DNA from: a virus
Virus record (IMG/VR): IMGVR_UViG_3300033429_000012
Span: 1-35,320 of that record
Reading direction: 5' to 3' (one strand)
Length of the DNA: 35,320 bases
In this document: one piece after another, positions 28,986-35,193 of the stretch
How the letters are laid out: each line of letters begins with the position of its first letter
How positions within the stretch are numbered: the first letter of the stretch is position 1
Program-made: the position numbers and the translations under genes
The notes under the pieces: generated by a model
Seen by the model: only the letters and a program-made list of their open reading frames with translations
Told to the model about the DNA's origin: nothing
The model's database searches: none

Positions 28986-29259
28986 GGGGCCTTAACTGAA
29001 TAGCAAACACCGATTTTTCTTCACCATTCCACTCATCAGATATGACGTGTTTTATATAATATCCATTCCAGGGAAAGATGATTTGTTTCCCTTTGTCTTC
29101 TTTTTTTGGATATCCGAGCTTGATAATCACCCTGTCGTATTCTTTGCCTTCAAGGCGTTTCGCCCAATATGGCTTTAATTCCCGATATTCTTCAGTTTTA
29201 ATGCCTGATTCAATATCCCTGAACCATCGCTCTCTGACATTTAATATTAAATCCTTCAT
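28978..29259 (-). CDS. ASCH-domain-like protein (93 aa)
   Basis: MKDLILNVRERWFRDIESGIKTEEYRELKPYWAKRL matches the start of ASCH-domain proteins (WFxDIxxGxKTxEYRExKPYW), small RNA- or nucleotide-binding-like domains found in many phages. The frame begins with the last ATG of repeat copy 2 and ends with TAG inside copy 1, so it is exactly framed by the repeats. This suggests it was inserted as a cassette in front of ninG. Possible RNA modification or regulatory role; unproven. Confidence 0.8.
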   Translation of the reverse strand: MKDLILNVRERWFRDIESGIKTEEYRELKPYWAKRLEGKEYDRVIIKLGYPKKEDKGKQIIFPWNGYYIKHVISDEWNGEEKSVFAIQLRPHA

Positions 29260-29276
29260 TTCTTTACTCTAGGCAT
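29257..29276. repeat. 20-bp repeat, copy 2
   Basis: Exact copy of the ninG start. On the minus strand it reads six ninG codons (MPRVKK) and then runs into the ASCH start at 29259, giving a stop in the ninG frame. Marks a junction of inserted cargo. Confidence 0.9.
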
Positions 29277-29409
29277 AATTCTCGTTTCGTTTGACTCTGC
29301 GTTTTAAGTGTCAAGAATTATTTTCACTCAATTCTAAGCCAGCCTCATAACCTCTCATCCGTTTTACCCTTGTATTATAGTGTTTTTGTGAAGTTCGCAA
29401 AATCCCGTT

Positions 29410-29418
29410 TGTTATACT
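29410..29418 (+). promoter_or_regulatory. extended -10 promoter of the inverted moron
   Basis: TG-T-TATACT matches the extended -10 promoter (TGnTATAAT) at all but one position. No good -35 box is seen. The downstream leader contains a boxA-like element (29441-29452) and a plus-strand gene at 29466. Confidence 0.5.
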
Positions 29419-29440
29419 TGCTATGCTTAAGTAGTAAATC

Positions 29441-29452
29441 GTTCTTTAACAA
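29441..29452 (+). promoter_or_regulatory. boxA-like antitermination element
   Basis: GTTCTTTAACAA differs in one base from the rRNA-operon boxA core GCTCTTTAACAA, which recruits NusB and S10. It lies in the leader of the inverted gene, thirteen bases before its start codon. It may protect this short transcript from termination or be fortuitous. Confidence 0.4.
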
Positions 29453-29465
29453 ATCGGAGACAACT

Positions 29466-29672
29466 ATGGAACTGTATCTTAATAGCAGTAGCGATTACTC
29501 CATCACTGATGATAAAGGTAACACTTATAGTTTAGACCAAGCCCGTGATCTCTATGATGAGATCGCCAAAAACAAAAAACCTTTTGACTGCAATCTAGCC
29601 TTTGGCCGGTTGGTCGCATATAACTTTGACCTCGATGCCGTTAAGCAATTTCATCAAAACATGCGATCTTAG
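29466..29672 (+). CDS. inverted cargo gene (moron), acidic protein (68 aa)
   Basis: The only plus-strand gene in the 8.3-35 kb leftward block. Starts MELYLNSSSDYSITDDKGNT; acidic at first, then helical (DLYDEIAKNKK; FDLDAVKQFHQNMRS). ATG at 29466 follows CGGAGACAACT. It has its own promoter, boxA-like leader and terminator and sits between copies 2 and 3 of the ninG-start repeat. That is the layout of a moron: an independently expressed cargo gene, often for anti-defence, lysogenic conversion or host modulation. The protein is not recognised; size and acidity would fit an anti-CRISPR or anti-defence inhibitor, but that is a guess. Confidence 0.65.
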   Translation: MELYLNSSSDYSITDDKGNTYSLDQARDLYDEIAKNKKPFDCNLAFGRLVAYNFDLDAVKQFHQNMRS

Positions 29673-29679
29673 TCCTTCT

Positions 29680-29700
29680 CCCCGCTTCGGCGGGGGTTCC
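29680..29700 (+). terminator. terminator of the inverted moron
   Basis: CCCCGC (29680-29685), TTCG loop and GCGGGG (29690-29695) form a 6-bp UUCG-type hairpin, followed by TTCCTTCC on the plus strand, eight bases after the stop of the inverted gene. Confidence 0.65.
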
Positions 29701-29706
29701 TTCCCA

Positions 29707-29726
29707 CATTTCTTTACTCTAGGCAT
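29707..29726. repeat. 20-bp repeat, copy 3
   Basis: Exact copy of the ninG start. On the minus strand it lies directly after the stop of the 29730-29930 gene with a good ribosome-binding site (GGGTGATTG). This is probably the original position of the ninG start before cargo insertion. Confidence 0.9.
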
Positions 29727-29729
29727 CAA

Positions 29730-29930
29730 TCACCCATAAATAGACTTTGATTTATTGATATATAATTTATACCCACCTATCGGCTTTTGAAACAATCCCA
29801 GCTCATAGCGCCATAATTGAAACCATTCTTTTTTTGGTATTTGATGCTTATAGTTATAGTCGCCTGATGTGTGAATCTTAATAAAAAATAGCTTGTTGCA
29901 TGCAATTAAATTATGTGGGCAATACATCAT
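29730..29930 (-). CDS. hypothetical protein (66 aa)
   Basis: Starts MMYCPHNLIACNKLFFIKIH; aromatic and basic, with GGYKLYINKSKSIYG at the end. The ATG overlaps the stop of the previous gene behind AGGAGAAAA. The AT-rich codon use matches the glycosyltransferase neighbourhood and suggests the same acquired block. Function unknown. Confidence 0.55.
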   Translation of the reverse strand: MMYCPHNLIACNKLFFIKIHTSGDYNYKHQIPKKEWFQLWRYELGLFQKPIGGYKLYINKSKSIYG

Positions 29931-30097
29931 TTTTCTCCTTGCTTGCCAATTTCGATATAATCACGCTTTTCTAGTGGTCGCTTATTGAAGTCTGTGTCTA
30001 CTTTGTATCGCATATTTTCAGGCACAGATAAATACCCTTTAGCATATAACGCCCACCGATAACCGTCCCGCCTTGCTCTTGTTCTCATTACTAACAT
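29927..30097 (-). CDS. hypothetical basic protein (56 aa)
   Basis: Starts MLVMRTRARRDGYRWALYAKG; strongly basic. ATG at 30097 follows GAGGGTATACGT; the frame also starts seven codons upstream at 30118 (ATGCCTAGTGAG), sharing ATGCCTAG with ninG. It lies behind the glycosyltransferase. Function unknown. Confidence 0.5.
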   Translation of the reverse strand: MLVMRTRARRDGYRWALYAKGYLSVPENMRYKVDTDFNKRPLEKRDYIEIGKQGEK

Positions 30098-30147
30098 ACG
30101 TATACCCTCACTAGGCATTATTTACTATGGCTTTATGGTGCATTTTC

Positions 30148-31005
30148 CTACAATGATCGCCACGAATTATTTATTTTTTCTTGCAATATCATGCCAAAAT
30201 TATTTTCTGTATCCGGGATGATTACGTCCCCTTTTCTTTTCAATTGTTGTCTAAATCCTGAATAATCAACGTGGTGATGCCACCTTCCCCACTTCTCAGT
30301 AATCTTGACAACATCGGGGTGGTTTTTTTGTAATTCTTCTACAAACTCTAGCCGTTTCTCTGTCTCGTCGTAATAGTCTGAATTACCGCCTTTCATTGTC
30401 ATAGTAGTTTGCTTCTCGATTAGAAAGGCATTAAAAAGAACAGTACACCATCCGTCTTTTAACATTCTCAGGCTTAAGTCGGTATCCTCATTATAAAATG
30501 TATTCCACCTATAATCATTACCATTTCTGTCTTTTGCAAAAGTGCGGATAAGATTAGCTGAGTATATCCGCGTATTAAGAATATATGGAGGAATAACATA
30601 TTTTCTTTTTACAAACATAAAATAGTTAGGCCCTGTCATCGCTAAATTATCATATCTCTGAGCAAAGTCTTCTATGACGGCGAGAATAGTAGCGTCCCCA
30701 CACGGCGTTTTAAGATTATGATTGAATCTATATAGACCGTTTATGTTGTCATCAAAAGTCCAATACCATTCATGGCCTTGTTCTGCCGCATAATCCCAAA
30801 TATAATTTCTAGTAACCGTTACCCCTTTGTTTTTGTGCGGTAATATATGGATGTTATTTTTATCAACATGCTTTGCATAGGCGTCGTAATCTTGTTCCTC
30901 TATAAATATCGTATAAGGAACATTTAATTTATCGAACATTTTAATCGTCATGCGTGTTTCGGCTCTACCCTTAGTAGGGATGAATATAGGGAATTTAGGA
31001 TTCAT
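30148..31005 (-). CDS. TAGT-like DNA glycosyltransferase (285 aa)
   Basis: MNPKFPIFIPTKGR, HILPHKNKGVTVTRNYIWDYAAEQG, WYWTFDDNINGLYRFN (DD at 85-86), FAQRYDNLAMTGPNYFMFV, YILNTRIYSANLI, FYNEDTDLSLRML (about 170-182) and TMTMKGGNSD (about 200-209) match the TET-associated glycosyltransferases (TAGT) described in phage base-modification systems. DD and NED-TDL are the expected nucleotide-sugar and metal-binding residues of a GT-A fold. It would add a sugar to a modified base in phage DNA. No TET/JBP dioxygenase or hydroxymethylation pathway is visible, so its substrate is open. The gene is AT-rich and was probably acquired. Confidence 0.7.
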   Translation of the reverse strand: MNPKFPIFIPTKGRAETRMTIKMFDKLNVPYTIFIEEQDYDAYAKHVDKNNIHILPHKNKGVTVTRNYIWDYAAEQGHEWYWTFDDNINGLYRFNHNLKTPCGDATILAVIEDFAQRYDNLAMTGPNYFMFVKRKYVIPPYILNTRIYSANLIRTFAKDRNGNDYRWNTFYNEDTDLSLRMLKDGWCTVLFNAFLIEKQTTMTMKGGNSDYYDETEKRLEFVEELQKNHPDVVKITEKWGRWHHHVDYSGFRQQLKRKGDVIIPDTENNFGMILQEKINNSWRSL

Positions 31006-31270
31006 CTTTCACCTCAATATATCGCTTATTCATCATTCTGCCTATCTCTTGCTCAGGGAACCAAATACTCTGCAATTGCTTTGATCCGTTTGCTTTGATA
31101 TTTCGATCTAGCAGTCGGTTAAAGTCCTCAATATCTGCTAAACATGCGAAATTAACAATTAATTGATATTTAGGCGCTAAATCTTCAATGCTATATTCCG
31201 GCATGTTTTTCCATTCTTTGCGCCATGGAATAACCTCATCTAAGCTAAACAACTCGTCTTGTTCTGCCAT
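30995..31270 (-). CDS. partner of the glycosyltransferase (91 aa)
   Basis: Starts MAEQDELFSLDEVIPWRKEW; ends SIWFPEQEIGRMMNKRYIEVKDES. It overlaps the glycosyltransferase start and has AGGAAC upstream, so both are probably made together. No enzyme motif is seen; acidic and helical. Perhaps a regulator, substrate-specifier or inhibitor of the glycosyltransferase. An in-frame ATG at 31285 is possible. Confidence 0.55.
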   Translation of the reverse strand: MAEQDELFSLDEVIPWRKEWKNMPEYSIEDLAPKYQLIVNFACLADIEDFNRLLDRNIKANGSKQLQSIWFPEQEIGRMMNKRYIEVKDES

Positions 31271-31305
31271 ATCAAAGTTCCTCATTAGTACATTTATACA
31301 GTAAA

Positions 31306-31350
31306 ATAATGACCGGGGGTTATGTCTAGACCATTCCCCCGGACCATTAT
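31306..31350 (-). terminator. large hairpin, possible terminator before the glycosyltransferase pair
   Basis: On the minus strand ATAATG and CATTAT plus CCGGGGG and CCCCCGG make a 13-bp interrupted stem closing a 16-base loop that contains TCTAGA, followed by TTTTACTG. It separates the 31503-31823 gene from the glycosyltransferase pair. It could be a terminator or regulatory structure. Confidence 0.5.
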
Positions 31351-31502
31351 CCCGCTATCTCTAGTTGGGCTCCATCAGCTTCCACTCTACAAACGCTTAC
31401 CCCTAGCGGGAAAGGTATTGATTTGCAGGTTTTCACTGACTTCAACGCCCTCTCTGGGTGTATCCTATTTTCCTATTGCGTTAATCTCGCCTAGTATGGT
31501 GG
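31351..31502 (-). other. intergenic region with possible tiny ORF
   Basis: No convincing gene. The minus strand holds a TTG- or GTG-started frame of about 30 codons ending in TAATGG (peptide ending VEADGAQLEIAG) behind GAGAGGG, and a 13-codon frame coupled to the previous stop. Neither is well supported. Confidence 0.25.
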
Positions 31503-31823
31503 TCACATCGCCAGTTTGCGGGCAGTGGCCTCATTCGTTCTCACATTATCCTGGAACCGGCAAACCTGATCATACTTAAGTTTAGCAATTCTGAATTCCT
31601 TTACTGCGTCCCGCCAGGTTCTTACAAGTTCCTTGTATCTTGGGTCGGCCTTGATTAATGTACCGATAATCGTCACCGGCTCGCCTTTCCCCTTGTACTC
31701 TGCCACCAGTACGCCTTTGAGGGCATCCAGGGCGTCTTCCAAGACTCCCGCGGCATGTTCCTTGTCTGCGTAGTCCTCGGCGGATTCCATTGCTTTGGTG
31801 AATAGGTCTTTTGGATCTAGCAT
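31503..31823 (-). CDS. hypothetical helical protein (106 aa)
   Basis: Starts MLDPKDLFTKAMESAEDYAD; helical throughout, ending NVRTNEATARKLAM. No good ribosome-binding site lies before the ATG at 31823; translation may be coupled to the preceding gene (stop at 31841). The frame extends upstream to 31922 over that gene, which is less likely. Function unknown. Confidence 0.55.
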   Translation of the reverse strand: MLDPKDLFTKAMESAEDYADKEHAAGVLEDALDALKGVLVAEYKGKGEPVTIIGTLIKADPRYKELVRTWRDAVKEFRIAKLKYDQVCRFQDNVRTNEATARKLAM

Positions 31824-31840
31824 CGTGTTAGTCTTTGTTG

Positions 31841-32101
31841 TTAAGCATCTTCTAAGTCGGCAAAACAGCAGTCTGAAACATAGTGCCCGGTGTGGTGTGT
31901 TCCAGTATTGCCATGAGTACAATGTGTACCTGCATAATCGAATGTTTCCTCTACTGCTTTACATGGCTCGTGGCATTCTGAGCATTTAGGCTGAGTTTCT
32001 TCTTCTGGAGCATTCACTTGATGCCGCCTGCATGGTTGTTTTTTAATGCCACAAGTGCATATATATCTCAAATCCCAAACAGATGTTTGCTTGTTAGACA
32101 T
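31841..32101 (-). CDS. zinc-ribbon protein (86 aa)
   Basis: Contains CTCGIKKQPC, KCSECHEPCK and a C-terminal HCTHGNTGTHHTGHYVSDCC, several Cys/His groups suggesting two zinc sites. ATG at 32101 follows GAGGATATAGTT, a ribosome-binding element shared by the next two genes upstream. Function unknown. Confidence 0.6.
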   Translation of the reverse strand: MSNKQTSVWDLRYICTCGIKKQPCRRHQVNAPEEETQPKCSECHEPCKAVEETFDYAGTHCTHGNTGTHHTGHYVSDCCFADLEDA

Positions 32102-32103
32102 AT

Positions 32104-32115
32104 AACTATATCCTC
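32104..32115 (-). promoter_or_regulatory. shared ribosome-binding element, copy 1
   Basis: On the minus strand GAGGATATAGTT precedes the start codon at 32101. Exact copies at 32451-32462 and 32655-32666 precede two other genes, and a partial one (GAGGATATA) lies at 33441-33449. The repeated start element suggests modular gene replacement at fixed boundaries. Confidence 0.6.
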
Positions 32116-32126
32116 ATTGTTAGGGA

Positions 32127-32450
32127 TTAGGGGTTATCCTCAAAATAGTACCAAGGGCTCGAAACTATGCCCGGCTCCACCTTTGTTATAATCACCGAGC
32201 GGTTATGTTTCAGGTCACTCCATCCGAGCATAAGTTTGTCGCCCGCTTCCAAGCCATAATCGAAATAAGGATATGCCAGCTTAACCCTGTTATTTTCTCG
32301 ATCAACCCAACCATCATTAGGGTGTGCAGCTTTATATCCTTCCGCTTTTAACTGGTTGATCCACGTTTCCTTGCTTTCCCTGTATTCGTCACAGATCCTT
32401 GCAAATTCCGCGACAAACTTCGGTTTCCCGCTTACAGTGCCTGTAGGCAT
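32127..32450 (-). CDS. hypothetical protein (107 aa)
   Basis: Starts MPTGTVSGKPKFVAEFARIC; N-terminal helical part, then a beta-rich C-terminal part (NRSVIITKVEPGIVSSPWYYFEDNP). Preceded by the shared GAGGATATAGTT element. The sequence order of helix then barrel-like strands suggests a small binding domain. No family recognised. Confidence 0.6.
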   Translation of the reverse strand: MPTGTVSGKPKFVAEFARICDEYRESKETWINQLKAEGYKAAHPNDGWVDRENNRVKLAYPYFDYGLEAGDKLMLGWSDLKHNRSVIITKVEPGIVSSPWYYFEDNP

Positions 32451-32462
32451 AACTATATCCTC
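32451..32462 (-). promoter_or_regulatory. shared ribosome-binding element, copy 2
   Basis: GAGGATATAGTT directly before the ATG at 32450, an exact copy of 32104-32115 and 32655-32666. Confidence 0.6.
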
Positions 32463-32468
32463 TATGGG

Positions 32469-32654
32469 TTAATCATAGGTATTTTCTGGATCGTCCAGTT
32501 CATCCCATGAATCGCAGCCACACATATCATCACAAAGGCCGCCAGCCCTTACGCCATCACAAGGTATTTGCTGATTGCAGATAGGGCAACAATTACATTG
32601 CTTAATCCACGCCTTAACAACGCTCATGGGCGGGCTATAGTCTTGGCTATCCAT
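32469..32654 (-). CDS. Cys-rich zinc-ribbon protein (61 aa)
   Basis: CNCCPICNQQIPC, then LCDDMCGC: nine Cys in a 30-residue centre, ending in an acidic tail (DSWDELDDPENTYD). Probably binds one or two zinc ions. ATG at 32654 follows GAGGATATAGTT. Function unknown. Confidence 0.6.
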   Translation of the reverse strand: MDSQDYSPPMSVVKAWIKQCNCCPICNQQIPCDGVRAGGLCDDMCGCDSWDELDDPENTYD

Positions 32655-32666
32655 AACTATATCCTC
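32655..32666 (-). promoter_or_regulatory. shared ribosome-binding element, copy 3
   Basis: GAGGATATAGTT directly before the ATG at 32654, an exact copy of 32104-32115 and 32451-32462. Confidence 0.6.
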
Positions 32667-32687
32667 TTATTGTCCTATCCATAATCA

Positions 32688-33335
32688 TTAACTCTGTAAC
32701 CGCTCGCCTATAACAGTAGTTGAGTATCTGACTTCGTACTCAACCTCTAAAGAATATTTGCCGCCGCATATCTCGCACTCTTTTTCCTCGCTGCTCTCTG
32801 GATCGTCTGGCGAATACGCGGTTTCGCAATGCGGGCAGACAACCCTCCCTCGATTCATATAGTCGTATTCGTCATATTCTTTTTCAGCAACAGCCAACAA
32901 CCTTTCCCGTTTTAACGCCTCTCTTTCCGCGTCAGCGCAAGGCTTACACTGCCAACCGTTCGCCCCGCCCCAAGGAGGCTCTTTAAGTTCTGCTCGCGGG
33001 ATTTCGCATGTCCTACAAACGTTATGTTTTTCGCATTCAATATAGGTGGACCAGCTTCGCGGCTCACCGTTACATTCCCCGCAGCCGTTTAGCCACCACC
33101 ATTCGCCGTCTATCAATTCTGCGTACCAGTGTCGCTCTGGTGGCTCCAGCCTTATTACGTCCGGCTTGTCGTGCATTTCGACAGCAACGCCAGTGCCGCC
33201 GCCCTCTGCTTTGTACCTAGCAAAATCCCGATTATCTGTACCAGTATAAAATACTTGTATTCTGCCGGAGCGGGTTCGCTGCGTATATTCGGATAGCCTT
33301 GGGTCGCCAATTTTAGATATTTTTTTGTCTGTCAT
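32688..33335 (-). CDS. multi-zinc-ribbon protein (215 aa)
   Basis: Two zinc-binding regions: CGECNGEP, CEKHNVCRTC and WQCKPC in the middle (about 84-130), then CPHC and CEICGG in the C-terminal part (about 165-190). Between and around are Glu-rich helices. The N-terminal part is basic with RTRSGRIQVFYTG. It resembles stand-alone zinc-ribbon proteins of phage early regions; a nucleic-acid role is likely but unproven. AGGAGGTAAT precedes the ATG. Confidence 0.65.
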   Translation of the reverse strand: MTDKKISKIGDPRLSEYTQRTRSGRIQVFYTGTDNRDFARYKAEGGGTGVAVEMHDKPDVIRLEPPERHWYAELIDGEWWWLNGCGECNGEPRSWSTYIECEKHNVCRTCEIPRAELKEPPWGGANGWQCKPCADAEREALKRERLLAVAEKEYDEYDYMNRGRVVCPHCETAYSPDDPESSEEKECEICGGKYSLEVEYEVRYSTTVIGERLQS

Positions 33336-33355
33336 ATTACCTCCTGTCTATTAGG

Positions 33356-33436
33356 GTGGGCAGTACGGGCGCGACCCGTGTTCTCTATGGCGTTTTACCG
33401 CCGCAGGGAGCTACCACTGCATTTCCCTGCCCATTG
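33356..33436 (-). ncRNA. cloverleaf-like structured RNA (tRNA-like)
   Basis: On the minus strand TGGGCAG and CTGCCCA make a perfect 7-bp outer stem. Inside lie GCAG/CTGC around TGGTAGCTCC, GGCG/CGCC around GTAAAA, and ACGGG/CCCGT around TCGCG, giving a four-arm cloverleaf of about 80 bases. The first arm resembles a tRNA D loop (AGTGGTAG). An alternative is GCAGGGA/TCCCTGC, a 7-bp hairpin that excludes the outer stem. No proper anticodon or T loop is present, so it is tRNA-like rather than a tRNA. A ribosome-binding element (33441-33449) lies just before it. Confidence 0.4.
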
Positions 33437-33449
33437 ATCTTATATCCTC

Positions 33450-33875
33450 TTAATGTCCATTCCATGCCTTAATCCATAGCGCTAGTTTTTTCCACCACGG
33501 CAGTTCTAGATATTCAATTCGTTCCGCTTGGCTGAAATTCTCCGCCAGCAAATCCACCCTTATTCTATCCAGCGTTTCGTTGGCGCGTTCCAGTTGTCTG
33601 AACTCCGCGTCTCTGACGTAAGGCATCCAGATTTGAGCATCTACGAAATTCTCATGCAGGTTCGTGGTTAAATGTACAAATTGCTCTAATCCGTCCAACA
33701 GCGTACGTTTAGCAAGATATTCGGATCTATCAGCTAAGATTTTTAGCTGCTCCTGTGAGGCATATCCACGATGGTTAGGTTCTTCAATGTATTTCCTGAC
33801 ATGATAATCCCGCACAGAGATAACGACTTGCTTCACTTCCTCTGCTAATCCATCACAGCTATATTGTGTAAACAT
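33450..33875 (-). CDS. hypothetical helical protein (141 aa)
   Basis: Starts MFTQYSCDGLAEEVKQVV; helical, with many charged residues and a Trp-rich end (LPWWKKLALWIKAWNGH) that could be an amphipathic membrane-contacting helix. TGGAGGAAGTG precedes the ATG. Function unknown. Confidence 0.6.
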   Translation of the reverse strand: MFTQYSCDGLAEEVKQVVISVRDYHVRKYIEEPNHRGYASQEQLKILADRSEYLAKRTLLDGLEQFVHLTTNLHENFVDAQIWMPYVRDAEFRQLERANETLDRIRVDLLAENFSQAERIEYLELPWWKKLALWIKAWNGH

Positions 33876-33901
33876 CACTTCCTCCAGACAATAGTTGCCC
33901 C

Positions 33902-34120
33902 CTACAATAATCCCAGTTTCCTCAAAGTGACATCACTCGGATTCTGTTTCTCTCCATTTGCCAGCCGGTGCAGATAGGCATGATCAATATTCAGGGCTTT
34001 GCCGACTGCGCGGACTGATCCATAAACCTCAACAAGCTCATTCACCCTGACCTTGATCATTAAGGCCCTGAGTTGTGCTGCCCTTTCGTGGATCTCTGTT
34101 AATGATAATTCGCCGCTCAT
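33902..34120 (-). CDS. helix-turn-helix DNA-binding protein (72 aa)
   Basis: A Cro/CI-like helix-turn-helix is visible (GSVRAVGKALNIDHAYLHRLANGEKQNPS, about 34-62), preceded by an N-terminal helix and followed by VTLRKLGLL. It may be a second early regulator, perhaps for the operators near 1.4 kb or the palindrome at 7322. It lies close to the replication gene in the early leftward unit. ATG at 34120 follows TAGGAGAAAGTG. Confidence 0.7.
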   Translation of the reverse strand: MSGELSLTEIHERAAQLRALMIKVRVNELVEVYGSVRAVGKALNIDHAYLHRLANGEKQNPSDVTLRKLGLL

Positions 34121-34160
34121 CACTTTCTCCTAGACATAGTTGTCCCCCGATCTTCACCAG

Positions 34161-34364
34161 TTAATCATGCAGCGGTTCTGATAGCCCACGGATCTCAACG
34201 CTCTCAACACTGAATCCGCGTGAGTTTTCTTCGACCCATTGCCAAACCTCTTTCAAAGTAATACCCGGCATGAATTCTCTCGCCAGCCTTGGGCGTATCG
34301 CCTTTGTCTCAATCGGCGGTTGACCATGTAGCTGCATAATTACTGAAAATCCTGATTCTTCCAT
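34161..34364 (-). CDS. hypothetical protein (67 aa)
   Basis: Starts MEESGFSVIMQLHG; strand- and helix-like, with GITLKEVWQWVEENSRG. The ATG overlaps the stop of the replication gene (TAATG), so translation is coupled. Perhaps a replication partner, from position only. Confidence 0.55.
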   Translation of the reverse strand: MEESGFSVIMQLHGQPPIETKAIRPRLAREFMPGITLKEVWQWVEENSRGFSVESVEIRGLSEPLHD

Positions 34365-35095
34365 TATCGAACCTCCATCTGCTTACGTCTTTGGTAGGCG
34401 TCCCAGGTTTCCCCCGGCTTCGCGTCGGAACCATCAAACTTTCCTTTCTGGAAGCTCTTGGGTTCGGCAGTGCGTTCTCGTTTCTCCCACGTGCGTATAC
34501 AAGCCTGCCAGTCCTTGATCTTCTTGTTGCCGCTCTGTACCCATCCGTTTGCGGTATAGAAATCAACGAAGGTTTCTGGGTCTACAGAGTTCTTTCTTTC
34601 CCGACAATATTGCTCAACTTCTTGGAGAGAGGGAGGCGTGAAACGCCGATTTCCCCCCTTGTTATTATTATTGTTATTATTATTGTTATTCGGGTTAACG
34701 TCCTTTACTACCTTGAGGGTCGAATTTAACCACCTTTGGTTAAGGATTTTACTACCTTCATCGGGGTGGTTAATCTGGTTAACTACCTTTTGAGGGATGT
34801 TGAGGTCGTAGTGATTGACCGCCTGAAGACCGCCTTTTGACTGAACTGGCACGGATTGGCGGGTTATTGCGATCCACTCGGAATCTTCCAGAACCTTCAG
34901 GTATTTAATTACCGTAGGTTTCGTCAGGCCGGTTTCAGTGACGATTCTGGATAACGAGGGGAAACACGTCTGCTGACGTGGGTTCATGAATGATGCGAAA
35001 TAGAAGCCGATGAATTTGGCGGTGGCGGGTAACTTTTGCACAGCAAAGAGGTTCACCCAGTTATAAGCATCGAGGTTGATTTTAGACGGTTTCAC
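34364..35095 (-). CDS. phage replication initiator (O/DnaD-like, 243 aa)
   Basis: N-terminal winged-helix part (TCFPSLSRIVTETGLTKPTVIKYLKVLEDSEW, about 43-75) resembles phage replication proteins of the lambda O/DnaD type. Then a linker with ten consecutive Asn (136-145), encoded by an AAT/AAC repeat, and a C-terminal domain (SLQEVEQYCRERKNSVDPETFVDFYTANGW ... KDWQACIRTWEKRE) typical of DnaD-like replisome organisers. It would bind the origin, probably the iterons at 54-118, and load the host helicase. The GTG at 35095 has ACAGGAG upstream; an in-frame ATG at 35164 is an alternative, extending the protein to 266 residues. Confidence 0.82.
   Translation of the reverse strand: MKPSKINLDAYNWVNLFAVQKLPATAKFIGFYFASFMNPRQQTCFPSLSRIVTETGLTKPTVIKYLKVLEDSEWIAITRQSVPVQSKGGLQAVNHYDLNIPQKVVNQINHPDEGSKILNQRWLNSTLKVVKDVNPNNNNNNNNNNKGGNRRFTPPSLQEVEQYCRERKNSVDPETFVDFYTANGWVQSGNKKIKDWQACIRTWEKRERTAEPKSFQKGKFDGSDAKPGETWDAYQRRKQMEVR
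34661..34690. repeat. trinucleotide microsatellite coding poly-Asn
   Basis: Thirty bases of (A/G)TT on the plus strand (AAT/AAC on the coding strand) encode ten Asn within the replication initiator. Its length can change by replication slippage, which would alter the linker between the DNA-binding and C-terminal domains. Confidence 0.85.
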
Positions 35096-35193
35096 AATGG
35101 CTCCTGTGTTGACAGGTAGACCATTAGTCTTTATCTTATAACCTGTCATTGACGTGACTATCATCTTACACCTGCTTCCGGGCAACCGCAAGA

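Noticed and set aside
34161-34566. 85-aa minus-strand ORF at 34309-34566
   Set aside because: Out of frame within the replication initiator; no supporting start signal.
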